The position numbers and the translations under genes are program-made. A DNA stretch of 64,000 bases from Flavobacteriales bacterium UBA2669 (lineage in GTDB: Bacteria > Bacteroidota > Bacteroidia > Flavobacteriales_E > Vicingaceae). The stretch lies in assembly GCA_002359215.1 (NCBI GenBank), contig DEMN01000001.1, positions 34,301-98,300 of the forward strand, given 5' to 3'. The number at the start of each line of letters is the position of its first letter. The stretch's first letter is position 1. The notes beneath the pieces were generated by a model that was given only the letters and a program-made list of their open reading frames with translations, ran no database searches and was not told the DNA's origin. Positions 28,030-35,464 of this stretch are shown here, in pieces.

Positions 28030-28503
28030 TTAATAGCTGTTAATGATATCTTTTATGCGTTGCATTTCTCTGGCATCGTCCATGTAATAAGTAATGTATT
28101 CCGCCAGACTTTTTTTGTATTTAGCTGCAAACATTCGGGCAATCAGGGAAAGATTATCGGCATTTCCCGCTTCTTCCAAAGCTGAGTAAAACCCTCCTTC
28201 ATCATCGTTAAAAACACCACCTGAATCATAGAGTTGCTCCGCTAACTTCTTTGCCCTGTCGTGAGAAATTGTTACCTTACCCTGTCGGGAGTAATTAGGG
28301 TCAAACCCTTTATAGCTCATGATACTTCGCATCTTTTTACCTTTCTTACAATCAGCTATCCCTGTTGCACAGAGTATAGGGCGAACAATACCGAAATAGG
28401 TTAGCCCCAGTCCAACCAGTACTACACCTCCTATGATGTAGGGAGTAGCTTTATTTCGAGCCAATCCTTCTACTGTTTTTACTCCTGTTATTGTACTGGT
28501 CAT
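28030..28503 (-). CDS. Membrane-anchored helical (annexin-like) protein
   Basis: One span lies at residues 20-42 (YIIGGVVLVGLGLTYFGIVR), followed by two Cys (CATGIADC) and, from residue 75, a helical domain ('AKKLAEQLYDSGGVFNDDEG', 'LSLIARMFAAKYKKSLAEYI', 'EMQRIKDIINSY') whose repeat pattern recalls annexin-like modules in Bacteroidota phage-related proteins. It sits 1 base from the next gene. Role unknown; a virion membrane protein is plausible. Confidence 0.6.
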   Translation of the reverse strand: MTSTITGVKTVEGLARNKATPYIIGGVVLVGLGLTYFGIVRPILCATGIADCKKGKKMRSIMSYKGFDPNYSRQGKVTISHDRAKKLAEQLYDSGGVFNDDEGGFYSALEEAGNADNLSLIARMFAAKYKKSLAEYITYYMDDAREMQRIKDIINSY

Positions 28504-28521
28504 TTTTTGTTACTGTTGTTT

Positions 28522-28616
28522 AAACAAAAGAGAAGGAAAAACAGAGAAATTAGAAGTTTAAAGTTTTGTTTATCCTCTCTGTTCTAATTTCTATATTCTC
28601 TTTTCTCTAATCTTTA
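28522..28616. repeat. Purine/pyrimidine inverted repeat
   Basis: A purine-rich arm (AAAAGAGAAGGAAAAACAGAG) and a pyrimidine-rich arm (CTCTGTTCTAATTTCT) are joined by an AT-rich centre. It belongs to the dispersed family and runs up to the end of the next gene. Confidence 0.65.
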
Positions 28617-28796
28617 ATTGATAATTTCCTTTACTGTCTCTTCCACTTGAGTTTGGTTTAAGCCGTTTTCTTTTAAGAAAGCTTCCAAACGGCTTTTTAC
28701 CCGCTCTTGTTTTTTCTTTACTTTCTCCCTGTCATATCTGACATATAACTGGCGACCTAACCAAAACCCTACGGCAAGTGTTACTACTGTTCTCAT
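28614..28796 (-). CDS. Small membrane protein with basic helical tail (60 aa)
   Basis: A short N-terminal hydrophobic stretch (MRTVVTLAVGFWLGRQLYV) is followed by a strongly charged helix (REKVKKKQERVKSRLEAFLK). Membrane anchor plus basic helix suits a small virion membrane protein that contacts nucleic acid, but no family is recognised. Confidence 0.55.
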   Translation of the reverse strand: MRTVVTLAVGFWLGRQLYVRYDREKVKKKQERVKSRLEAFLKENGLNQTQVEETVKEIIN

Positions 28797-28797
28797 T

Positions 28798-28894
28798 TTA
28801 TAAATGTTAAATTATAAGTGTTAAATGTTGAATGAATTATCACTTGTTATTCCATCCCAAATCAATCCTCAATCAAGGTTAAGGACAAGCTATT
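28798..28894. repeat. AAATTATAAGTGTT-type dispersed repeat, copy 1
   Basis: The spacer contains AAATTATAAGTGTTAAATG, shared with the spacer at 32.76 kb. The second copy is a much clearer hairpin. This is a repeat class distinct from the purine/pyrimidine family. Confidence 0.45.
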
Positions 28895-29380
28895 TCAAAA
28901 GATGTTCTTTTGAGGTACTCCAATACTTTCCAACCATTTAGGCACATTGAAACCGGGCATTTCTACTTTATCCATTGCCGGGACTTGATTTAGTCCCATA
29001 ATAATCAAATCAGGGTTTCTTAGTAACCGGTATTGTACATATATTTTCAGTGTCTCTTTCTGCTCTTTGGTTCGGGTGTCCCATTCTTTACTGTTATCCT
29101 TGGTTCTTCCCCCAACAATGGCTACATATTTTGCCATTCCCGATAATCCGTTTATCCCTTGGGAGATTCCCCACAAATCCACTTCATTAGGGCTATTTTC
29201 AGGAATAATATTAATTAGTTCCCCTTCCAACAAGATAAGATCATCTATTCGGGGACGATTTAGCCCCAATCCCCCTGCATGAACAGGGCTAATATGCTGC
29301 TGGATAATCGCTGCTTTACTGATTTCCACTCCTCCCGGAGTATTCGTACTGACGATAATTAAGTAATCTGCTTTTTTCAT
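28895..29380 (-). CDS. Amidase_2-like protein lacking zinc ligands (pseudoenzyme)
   Basis: The order of blocks follows N-acetylmuramoyl-L-alanine amidases of Bacteroidota: 'RIDDLILLEGELINIIPENS', 'DLWGISQGINGLSGMAKYVA', 'IVGG', 'WDTRTKEQKETLKIYVQYR', 'PGFNVPKWLESIGV'. The residues expected to bind zinc are replaced: the N-terminal H-C/S-x-T motif reads 'IVSTNTP', the His before VxxVGG is Tyr ('AKYVAIVGG'), 'GHNE' is 'GLNQ', and the Cys of 'ACP' is missing ('VEMPGF'). It should therefore be inactive as an amidase and may instead bind peptidoglycan or act structurally. A functional endolysin-type gene lies next to it. Confidence 0.7.
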   Translation of the reverse strand: MKKADYLIIVSTNTPGGVEISKAAIIQQHISPVHAGGLGLNRPRIDDLILLEGELINIIPENSPNEVDLWGISQGINGLSGMAKYVAIVGGRTKDNSKEWDTRTKEQKETLKIYVQYRLLRNPDLIIMGLNQVPAMDKVEMPGFNVPKWLESIGVPQKNIF

Positions 29381-29408
29381 TTTTTTGTTTTTTTTGTTGT
29401 TGGTTAAT

Positions 29409-29479
29409 AGTTAGCATAGAGGAGAGAGGAAAGAACAGAGAATTGTACTATACAACTTCTGATTTCTCTTTTCTATATT
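29409..29479. repeat. Purine/pyrimidine inverted repeat, shared centre
   Basis: GAGGAGAGAGGAAAGAACAG is followed by TTGTACTATACAAC and a pyrimidine-rich arm (TTCTGATTTCTCTTTTCT). The centre, itself a TTGTA/TACAA palindrome, matches the copy at 26.86 kb. Confidence 0.7.
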
Positions 29480-29917
29480 CTATTTTTCGTCTTCTTTTAA
29501 TCTTCTGTATCCTAACAGTTGTGCTGCATTATAAGCTTTGATACATACTTGGTTGTTTTGATTACCTCCCAAACAGTAGATGTATTTGTCATCTTCTGAA
29601 TGATTGATGTAAATGGCTACATGTCCTTTCCAACTCTTAGGTTGCTCTCTCCAAAAGATAACCACGTCTCCCGGTTCTGGTGTTGTGACTTCTTCTCCTA
29701 CCGTCAGCCAAGACCTTGCATTAAGTTTTCCTGAACGGGTTACTCCTGCTTTTAAGGCACACCAATTCATAAAGATGGAACACCATGCCGTTTCATCGGT
29801 AATGATTCCTCCATACCCAATCTCTTTAGAATACCCTACAATGGTAGGGTTATGTTCTTTTCCCTGAATTTCTTTCACCCCATATTGGGAAAGTGCTATA
29901 CTTAGTAATTTGTTCAT
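29480..29917 (-). CDS. NlpC/P60/CHAP-type endolysin (TIGR02594-like)
   Basis: The 145-residue single-domain protein shows the cysteine-peptidase core: Cys in 'DETAWCSIFMNWCALKAG', His in 'GHVAIYINHS' and 'GGNQNNQVCIKAYN' for the polar residue. The 'TAWCS...F..W' context is that of the TIGR02594 family of phage and bacterial peptidoglycan hydrolases. No signal peptide is present, as expected for a virion or holin-dependent enzyme. It sits between the pseudo-amidase and the propeller protein. Confidence 0.85.
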   Translation of the reverse strand: MNKLLSIALSQYGVKEIQGKEHNPTIVGYSKEIGYGGIITDETAWCSIFMNWCALKAGVTRSGKLNARSWLTVGEEVTTPEPGDVVIFWREQPKSWKGHVAIYINHSEDDKYIYCLGGNQNNQVCIKAYNAAQLLGYRRLKEDEK

Positions 29918-29951
29918 TTTTTTAGTTGTTTTTTATTTATCTTTTGTTCCA

Positions 29952-31523
29952 TTATCCTAAATGATTTTTTTTGATTATCTCCGAACATGGTTCGGTTCGG
30001 AATTGTCTGAAATAAACCAGTAGAGTAATGGTTTGATTAGGTGCTATGTTAAACTGCCAGGTGTTCTTCCCGTCAATGATAGTTCCCTCTAAGTCGATCA
30101 TCTCCGATACATTGAGAAAATTTTGCGGATGTCTGTAATTTTCATGGGAGATGGGAGTTGTCTTTTTTATTCCTGTAGGGGTTTCTTCTATGTGATTCAA
30201 CACCTTAAATCGCTCTGTTCCGGAGAGCACCCATTTGGTATGCTTAACAATACCCGGATGATACAGAAAGTCTTGCGACTTGTACTTATAATCTTCATTA
30301 ATGGAAATATTACTGCTTTGATCGGCATACCCCATCAGGTTCACTGAATCTGTAGCGGTATCGGCAATAACCAACTGACTAGTAGCAGTATTGATAGCCA
30401 TACCAATGTTTACATTGCCTTTACTGATGGTTGCACGAAGAGTTTTGTCAGGAGCAATTACCGTAAAGGTATCATCCGCACGATTTCCCACATACAGGAA
30501 GTTGTTAGCCGGATTAAAAATGCTTTTATAGGGACTGTTGCCGGTAGCTATTGAAGGCAGTAAATTATGTGTACTCCCTTCAATGGGAAATAGTTCATTA
30601 CTCTGCGAACATACCACATACATTTCATCATTTACAGGATGATAAGTAACAGAAACCGGAGTAGTTCCTACTGCTGCTAAGGTGTTTATTAAATTATTGG
30701 CAGCATCCCATATACTTACTGTATTATCCGATGAATTAGCAACATAAATTTCACCATTTATGGGATGAATACCCACTCCTAATGGATCTGTTCCCACCCC
30801 TAGTGTAGTACTTACATTTTCTGTATCCGTGTCAATGACCGTTAGATTATCTGAAAAAAGATTAACCACATAGAGTTGATTATTTACCGGATTAAATGCC
30901 AAATCAACGGGACGTACTCCCGTAGCAATGGTATTTGTTACATTAAGTGAAAGGTCAATAACACTTACCGTATCTGTTACTGAACCTGCTACATAAACCT
31001 TTCCGTAATGAACACTTGAACTGTTGGTATTGACTGCTACAGCTACCGGAGAATTGAACCCCAAAACAGAAGCTTGTAATTCTACTAGCTGAACCAATTG
31101 CCCTGCTATATCTATTACCGATACATTGTTGCTTAACTGATTGGCTACATAAGTCAGCCCGTTAGCCGGATTAACGGCTATCCCTTGAGGATGTGTAGCT
31201 AAAGAAGCTCCTGAATCATTAATAAAATCCGAATAAGCCAGCGTGTAGTTAATTTTATGATCCTCTACATCGGTTAACAGGGGAGGACTGACTGTGTTTG
31301 CTTTATTCATTCCCCACAAGCTGATGAGTCGCTGCTTATTAGAGCTATTGGTAATGGTAAGTTGTGTTTTATCAAACACCCTAAGCAACCACGTGTAAAA
31401 AGCACTGTATGACCGAGGTGGTTGCCGGTGTACCGGTTGAATAATAGAGGGGTGTATACGCTTAACCAGCTGTTCTGCATTCTTATGAATGTGGTATAAT
31501 ATGTTCGTTTTGTTATTCATCAT
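29952..31523 (-). CDS. Capsid-like protein with inserted YVTN beta-propeller
   Basis: The protein has 523 residues. Residues 100-400 are a YVTN/NHL-type propeller of about six to seven blades ('NPANGLTYVANQLSNNVSV', 'NPVNNQLYVVNLFSDNLTV', 'HPINGEIYVANSSDNTVSI'). The flanks look like one split domain: N-side 'QLTITNSSNKQRLISLWG' (54-71) and C-side 'ERFKVLNHIEETPTGI', 'HPQNFLNVSEMIDLEG', 'PNQTITLLVYF' (437-505). The same order occurs in the 282-aa capsid candidate ('RTLTVVVANASGAAAQAILF', 'PLQFDNILKIVKRT', 'SPQNFTQSLID', 'GVTMVFTFTI'). I infer a capsid paralogue whose loop was replaced by a propeller, probably for receptor or glycan binding. The start ATG overlaps the upstream stop (TAATG). Confidence 0.65.
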   Translation of the reverse strand: MMNNKTNILYHIHKNAEQLVKRIHPSIIQPVHRQPPRSYSAFYTWLLRVFDKTQLTITNSSNKQRLISLWGMNKANTVSPPLLTDVEDHKINYTLAYSDFINDSGASLATHPQGIAVNPANGLTYVANQLSNNVSVIDIAGQLVQLVELQASVLGFNSPVAVAVNTNSSSVHYGKVYVAGSVTDTVSVIDLSLNVTNTIATGVRPVDLAFNPVNNQLYVVNLFSDNLTVIDTDTENVSTTLGVGTDPLGVGIHPINGEIYVANSSDNTVSIWDAANNLINTLAAVGTTPVSVTYHPVNDEMYVVCSQSNELFPIEGSTHNLLPSIATGNSPYKSIFNPANNFLYVGNRADDTFTVIAPDKTLRATISKGNVNIGMAINTATSQLVIADTATDSVNLMGYADQSSNISINEDYKYKSQDFLYHPGIVKHTKWVLSGTERFKVLNHIEETPTGIKKTTPISHENYRHPQNFLNVSEMIDLEGTIIDGKNTWQFNIAPNQTITLLVYFRQFRTEPCSEIIKKNHLG

Positions 31524-32308
31524 TAGTTCACAGCTGTATGTGTTGCTTTATAGCGGTCAATAAAATCAATAATGTCTTTGGTGCGTATGACTTGTTCAGG
31601 ACCGGTGGTTCCCGGATGCATCAGAAATACTTTAGTAGCGGCATACACCGCTTCTATAGTGGGGTAGCCCAAATCTAAATACAGTTTTAAGGCAGCCATG
31701 TCTGCCGGTTTTTCTTTTCGGGTAGGCAGGGTAAAGTGTTGTCTTTCGTGCAACATAATAAATAACCTAACCGGTATGGAGAATTGTTTGAACAGCTCCT
31801 GTGCTACTTGATGTCTTCCTGTTACCTGTTGGGTACGTGCAGGGGTAATCATTACCTGCCCCATACTGCCTGTAATTTTTGGTAAATAGTGAATTAAAAA
31901 TTGGTAATCCAAACTATGGTAAAAGCCTGTTTTTACATAACCTGCTTTTTGACAAAAATCTTCTGCAAATCTTATAAAGTCATGCATGTGCTCATCTGCC
32001 CAAACTCTGGATGCAGGCATATCTTCTATCTTGAATTTTTCTATCCTGAAGGAAGTATCGTCTTTACTGAATTTATCTATCAACTCTACCGATAAGGTGT
32101 CAGGAGAAACAGGCATGGGAATAGTAATTTCCCGATAAGTTGTTCCTTTGGAAAAATCTTCAGTAAGAAAAGTAACTTTTCTTCTAAAGTAGTGGGTATT
32201 GTATCTGGTGGCATCATACGCCTTTATCCCCAAATGAAATGGAGTTAATGCCCGTATGCCGATACGAATGCGAAAACGTTTTTTATTGGAAGATACCGGT
32301 ATAACCAC
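31523..32308 (-). CDS. HExxH metalloprotease-like protein
   Basis: The 261-residue protein contains the zinc-protease motif His-Glu-Arg-Gln-His in 'PVRLFIMLHERQHFTLP' (about residues 187-191), followed by 'KPADMAALKLYLDLGYP', where the Asp of 'ADMAAL' is a candidate third ligand. The N-terminal half is beta-rich. It has no signal peptide or membrane span. Position directly upstream of, and translationally coupled to, the capsid-like propeller protein suggests a virion assembly or maturation protease. That substrate is inferred. Confidence 0.6.
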   Translation of the reverse strand: MVIPVSSNKKRFRIRIGIRALTPFHLGIKAYDATRYNTHYFRRKVTFLTEDFSKGTTYREITIPMPVSPDTLSVELIDKFSKDDTSFRIEKFKIEDMPASRVWADEHMHDFIRFAEDFCQKAGYVKTGFYHSLDYQFLIHYLPKITGSMGQVMITPARTQQVTGRHQVAQELFKQFSIPVRLFIMLHERQHFTLPTRKEKPADMAALKLYLDLGYPTIEAVYAATKVFLMHPGTTGPEQVIRTKDIIDFIDRYKATHTAVN

Positions 32309-32333
32309 TTTTTTAATTGTTAATTGATAATTG

Positions 32334-32744
32334 TTATTTATTCATTACAAGCTGCTTTAATGCCTTATTTTTTCGATAATGGCTAAGCCCCCAAACTCCT
32401 ACTGTAAATACTGCTACTGCACTAATGATGAGTACTTCTTTGGAAATTCCTTTTTCGGTTGTTGCTTTTTCCTCTTTTGTATGCCCCATGCTTACTTCAA
32501 CATTACTAGGTGCTTTAAAGGACTTTATTACCCCCTTTACTCCTTGAGTTGTTTCTATTATCCCCTGAGCTCCTCCTAATTGCTGATAACCTTTATTAAT
32601 ATTTTCCCAAAAAGCACTACGCTTCTCTTTACTTGCCTTCTTTTCTTGTTCGGTTTTCTTTCCGAACCACTTTCCTAAAAAGTAATCGAAGGGATAATCT
32701 TCTGCTGTAAGTCCATGTATGTACTCTAATTCTCCTGTAATCAT
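32334..32744 (-). CDS. C-terminally anchored small protein (136 aa)
   Basis: An acidic/helical N-terminus ('EDYPFDYFLGKWFGKKTEQE') and a Gly-rich middle ('GYQQLGGAQGIIETTQGVKG') lead to one membrane segment near the end (VLIISAVAVFTVGVWGL) and a short basic tail. It fits the set of single-span proteins in this cluster. No known motif. Confidence 0.55.
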   Translation of the reverse strand: MITGELEYIHGLTAEDYPFDYFLGKWFGKKTEQEKKASKEKRSAFWENINKGYQQLGGAQGIIETTQGVKGVIKSFKAPSNVEVSMGHTKEEKATTEKGISKEVLIISAVAVFTVGVWGLSHYRKNKALKQLVMNK

Positions 32745-32759
32745 TTTTTAAAATGCTAA

Positions 32760-32842
32760 GTTTTAAATTATAAGTGTTGAATTAGTTGTCTTTATTTATC
32801 ATTTAACATTCTATATATCATTCAACACGTAACATTTAAAAT
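32760..32842. repeat. Imperfect inverted repeat (hairpin) with AAATTATAAGTGTT
   Basis: The arm TTTAAATTATAAGTGTTGAAT pairs, with about four mismatches over 21 bases, with ATTCAACACGTAACATTTAAA at the other end; the loop is about 35 bases. The left arm matches the spacer at 28.80 kb. This is a second class of dispersed intergenic hairpin in the element. Confidence 0.6.
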
Positions 32843-32844
32843 GG

Positions 32845-33072
32845 CTACACAATCATCATCACCTTTAATGTGGAACCATTTACTACAAAGGGAAACTGAG
32901 GATAACCCTTACCGACAAAGGGATAGGTTTTTTCTTCTCCCGGTGGGAGATTTATCCCATTAACCGTTGCTATTTGAGCTCCCGTATTCTTAATTGAAGC
33001 AAATAAAAAGCCCTGAGGTAGATTGCCATCGACGGTGTAATCCTGTTCTATTATCTGTGCCAGTATATTCAT
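32845..33072 (-). CDS. Small beta-rich protein (75 aa)
   Basis: The 75 residues form a strand-turn pattern ('GFLFASIKNTGAQIATVNGI', 'PGEEKTYPFVGKGYPQFP', 'STLKVMMIV'). 'ASIKNTG...VNG..LPPGE' looks like a compact beta-sandwich edge, similar to small accessory proteins next to capsid genes in other Bacteroidota elements (from memory, not checked). No membrane segment. A minor virion protein is likely. Confidence 0.55.
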   Translation of the reverse strand: MNILAQIIEQDYTVDGNLPQGFLFASIKNTGAQIATVNGINLPPGEEKTYPFVGKGYPQFPFVVNGSTLKVMMIV

Positions 33073-33107
33073 TCTCCATTTTTTATTCTCTGTTCTCTAA
33101 TCTGTCT

Positions 33108-33839
33108 TTAAGCAGCTTTGGCAACTACCGGTTTTTTATTTCCTACAAAAAGTGCAATCCCTCCGATAACTACCACTGCAGCAATCCCTCCGATGATAAG
33201 TACCGTGTTATTGTTTGATTTTGTATCTCCTTTGCCGGACTTTTCTGCTTCAGCTCTACGTCTACGGTCTTCATCTTCTCTGCGTCTGCGTTCTGTTTCT
33301 TCTCTTTCTCTTCTTTGTCTTTCTTTCTGTTCACGCATTCTGCGTTCGGCTTCTTCCTGTTGTCTTCTCCTGTCAGCTTCCATTTGTTGCATTTTTGCTT
33401 CCATTTCAGCTTTCATCTGTGATGCCTGTGCTGCTGCTGTAGCTAATCCTGCTGCACTGCTTCCTCCTGAAGAGCTTTTTTTACCTCCAAATAACCCGGA
33501 TAGTCCTCCGAGTGCTCCTTTGGCTAGTCCTCCAACCAATCCACCTAAAAACAAATCTTCTTTGTTCAATAATGCACGGTTACTCTCCAGTGCCATAATT
33601 TCAATGCCTTTATGTTCTAAGTGAATGGATAATAATTTCTCCAAATCATTATTGAATGACTGATTGTTTTGTTTTAACAGTTCTATTACCTGATTGATTA
33701 CATCTCTTCGGGTAGGTTTAAAAGAAAAAATAACTCCGTGTTTTGCCAGTAGCTTAACTACTGCTTCCGGTTTAGTTAGAATTAAATGGGTGATTAACTC
33801 TAACACGTCTTTTTGTTTTTTGGTGTATGTGGTTTTCAT
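33108..33839 (-). CDS. Membrane protein with shared N-module, Gly hinge and charged coiled coil
   Basis: The order is: an N-terminal helical module, residues 1-75 ('LLAKHGVIFSFKPTRRDVIN', 'NQSFNNDLEKLLSIHL'); a Gly-rich stretch 98-130 (GGLVGGLAKGALGGLSGLFG); a long Arg/Glu coiled coil 140-205 ('RRRQQEEAERRMREQKERQR'); and a C-terminal span (VLIIGGIAAVVVIGGIALFV). The N-module is shared with the next two genes upstream. The design would suit a membrane-embedded scaffold or vertex protein; this is inference. Confidence 0.65.
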   Translation of the reverse strand: MKTTYTKKQKDVLELITHLILTKPEAVVKLLAKHGVIFSFKPTRRDVINQVIELLKQNNQSFNNDLEKLLSIHLEHKGIEIMALESNRALLNKEDLFLGGLVGGLAKGALGGLSGLFGGKKSSSGGSSAAGLATAAAQASQMKAEMEAKMQQMEADRRRQQEEAERRMREQKERQRREREETERRRREDEDRRRRAEAEKSGKGDTKSNNNTVLIIGGIAAVVVIGGIALFVGNKKPVVAKAA

Positions 33840-33877
33840 TTTTTTAGTGTTTATTGATTCTTACATCATTTTTATCG

Positions 33878-34549
33878 TTAAGTTGCCGAAGTGGTTAGTG
33901 CTGTTTTATTTTTATCCGTATTTGAAATAATAATACCTGCAACAACGGCAACTAGCCCCATTATTCCCATAATGCCGACTATCTTTAGTGCTACAGGTGT
34001 TTTTTCTTCGGAGGAATTGTTATCCTGCTGCTTGTTTTGGCTTGAATTGACTTTTTCTTCTTGGTTATCTATTAGCTCCTGATGCGTTTGAAATTGGAGG
34101 GTACTTTTTAGACTTTCCTCTTGAGCTTGTTGTTTTAACTGTTTTACCTGCTCTGTTGACAATTCTTTTACAAAGGGCTTACTTAAGGAAGCTGCAATAA
34201 GCTGCTCTGCACTAAGTTTCATTTTTGCTTTTTTAGGTACTGTGTAACGAATCAGTGCATCAGGAATAAACGAATCGGTATTCTCCGGTATTCGCTGACC
34301 GGCTAGCAATTGAGCAAGGTCATAATTGAACTCATTGTCCTTTTGGCTAATGGCATAAATGGCTGCTGCTGTAAGTACTGTTTTATTGGGCTGATCAGGA
34401 AGCTTTATTCCATAGTTTTTTAATAAGGTGGTAAGTTGTTCGGCCTCGTCAGCTACGACCACCCCTAACAACTTAAATAATGCCAGTGATGACTCATCTA
34501 GTGCCACCGGCTCTTTTTTCTGCTGTTTATCTTGTACCACTCTTACCAT
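33878..34549 (-). CDS. Membrane protein with shared N-module (223 aa)
   Basis: I choose the ATG at 34549 (MVRVVQDKQQKKEP); the longer frame needs a TTG. Residues 18-85 carry the module seen in the neighbouring genes ('LLKNYGIKLPDQPNKTVL', 'NEFNYDLAQLLAG'). A Gln/Glu-rich coiled region (125-180) and a C-terminal span (VALKIVGIMGIMGLVAVVAGIII) follow. It is probably a virion membrane or assembly protein. Confidence 0.6.
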   Translation of the reverse strand: MVRVVQDKQQKKEPVALDESSLALFKLLGVVVADEAEQLTTLLKNYGIKLPDQPNKTVLTAAAIYAISQKDNEFNYDLAQLLAGQRIPENTDSFIPDALIRYTVPKKAKMKLSAEQLIAASLSKPFVKELSTEQVKQLKQQAQEESLKSTLQFQTHQELIDNQEEKVNSSQNKQQDNNSSEEKTPVALKIVGIMGIMGLVAVVAGIIISNTDKNKTALTTSAT

Positions 34550-34627
34550 TGCTGAAATATTAAATTCTAAGTAGTCTATCCTCAACTTGATTGGGGATTG
34601 AATTAGTTGTTGCTTCTTATTGCTATT

Positions 34628-34680
34628 TTCTAACTTCTCTGTTCTTTTCTCTGTTCTCTATTCTCTATGCTAACTGTTGT
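34628..34680. repeat. Pyrimidine-rich repeat
   Basis: TTCTAACTTCTCTGTTCTTT and related words fill the spacer between two leftward genes. It is a single-armed (pyrimidine only) member of the dispersed family. Confidence 0.6.
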
Positions 34681-34691
34681 CTTCTTATTGC

Positions 34692-35339
34692 TCAATTACT
34701 CCTAAATGCCGAACCGATTAAGATGCCTGTTGCCAGAATAACTCCGGCAATGACCAGTTCACTTTTTTTAACATGTTGGCAAAAGGAGCATTCTTCTTGT
34801 TCTCCGTTTTCAGAAGCATCATCTTTTTCTGTTGTCTTATTCATTCGCTCTCTCAACTGGTTCCATACCAGTTGAACTTCATCGGCTAGCTGATTATCTC
34901 CAGGGTTTTTATTAGCCTTGTTTAATACCTCTGTGTAATATTTTTCTAAGGCTGCTGTTTCCATGTTTTCCAAGCTGTTTAGAAACTTTCCTACATCGGT
35001 ACTTCCTGTGAAATTGACATGTCCGCATCCTCCGCAGTAATTGTCTTCAGCGAGGTAAGTGGAATTGCCGCAAGCTCCGCAAAAATTAGCTTCTTCAGGT
35101 TGGGTATATTTTAAAATGGCTTTTTTATCGGGATGGATATAAAGGAGGTCTTTGATGGCCTTTATTCCTTTTTTCTTTACCAGTAATTTTACCGTTTCCA
35201 CTAGCGAATGCACATCTTTTGGAGCTTCATACCCATATTCATTCACTAGCTCTCTGGCTTCTTTTTGCCTATTGTACACGATATATGCAATCTTGTTTTG
35301 GGCAAACTTGGAACGTCTTTTTTTAGTCTTGTTTTCCAT
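34692..35339 (-). CDS. Zinc-ribbon protein with C-terminal span and shared N-module
   Basis: I start at ATG 35339 (MENKTKKRRSKFAQNK); an upstream ATG at 35378 lies close to a terminator-like hairpin. Residues 25-65 carry the shared helical module ('VNEYGYEAPKDVHSLVET', 'KAIKDLLYIHPDK'). A zinc ribbon follows (CGACG...CGGCG, about 83-105), then helical sequence, a further Cys pair (CSFC) and a C-terminal span (ELVIAGVILATGILIGSAF). Zinc ribbon plus span is unusual; it may link DNA or a capsid vertex to the membrane. Confidence 0.65.
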   Translation of the reverse strand: MENKTKKRRSKFAQNKIAYIVYNRQKEARELVNEYGYEAPKDVHSLVETVKLLVKKKGIKAIKDLLYIHPDKKAILKYTQPEEANFCGACGNSTYLAEDNYCGGCGHVNFTGSTDVGKFLNSLENMETAALEKYYTEVLNKANKNPGDNQLADEVQLVWNQLRERMNKTTEKDDASENGEQEECSFCQHVKKSELVIAGVILATGILIGSAFRSN

Positions 35340-35378
35340 GGGTCTTTTATCATTAATTATTAAGTGGAAGCTGCTCAT

Positions 35379-35428
35379 GCGAAATAAAAACAGCCAAAGA
35401 GAGCTTTATGTGGCTACTTTGGCTGTTT
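35379..35428 (-). terminator. Strong intrinsic terminator after the capsid candidate
   Basis: A perfect 12-base inverted repeat (AAACAGCCAAAG at 35388-35399 with CTTTGGCTGTTT at 35417-35428) is followed on the minus strand by GTTTTTATTT. It lies 37 bases after the stop of the capsid candidate and before the next gene. This suggests high transcription of the capsid gene with partial read-through to the downstream membrane-protein operon. Confidence 0.75.
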
Positions 35429-35464
35429 ATCTTCTCCTTAAGGCAAAGTCTTGCTTTGTTTTTC

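Noticed and set aside
33118..33624. 168-aa + strand frame, and similar frames opposite the coiled-coil gene
   Set aside because: Ser/Arg/Leu low-complexity translation of the complement of an Arg/Glu coiled coil; no start context and no neighbours on that strand.
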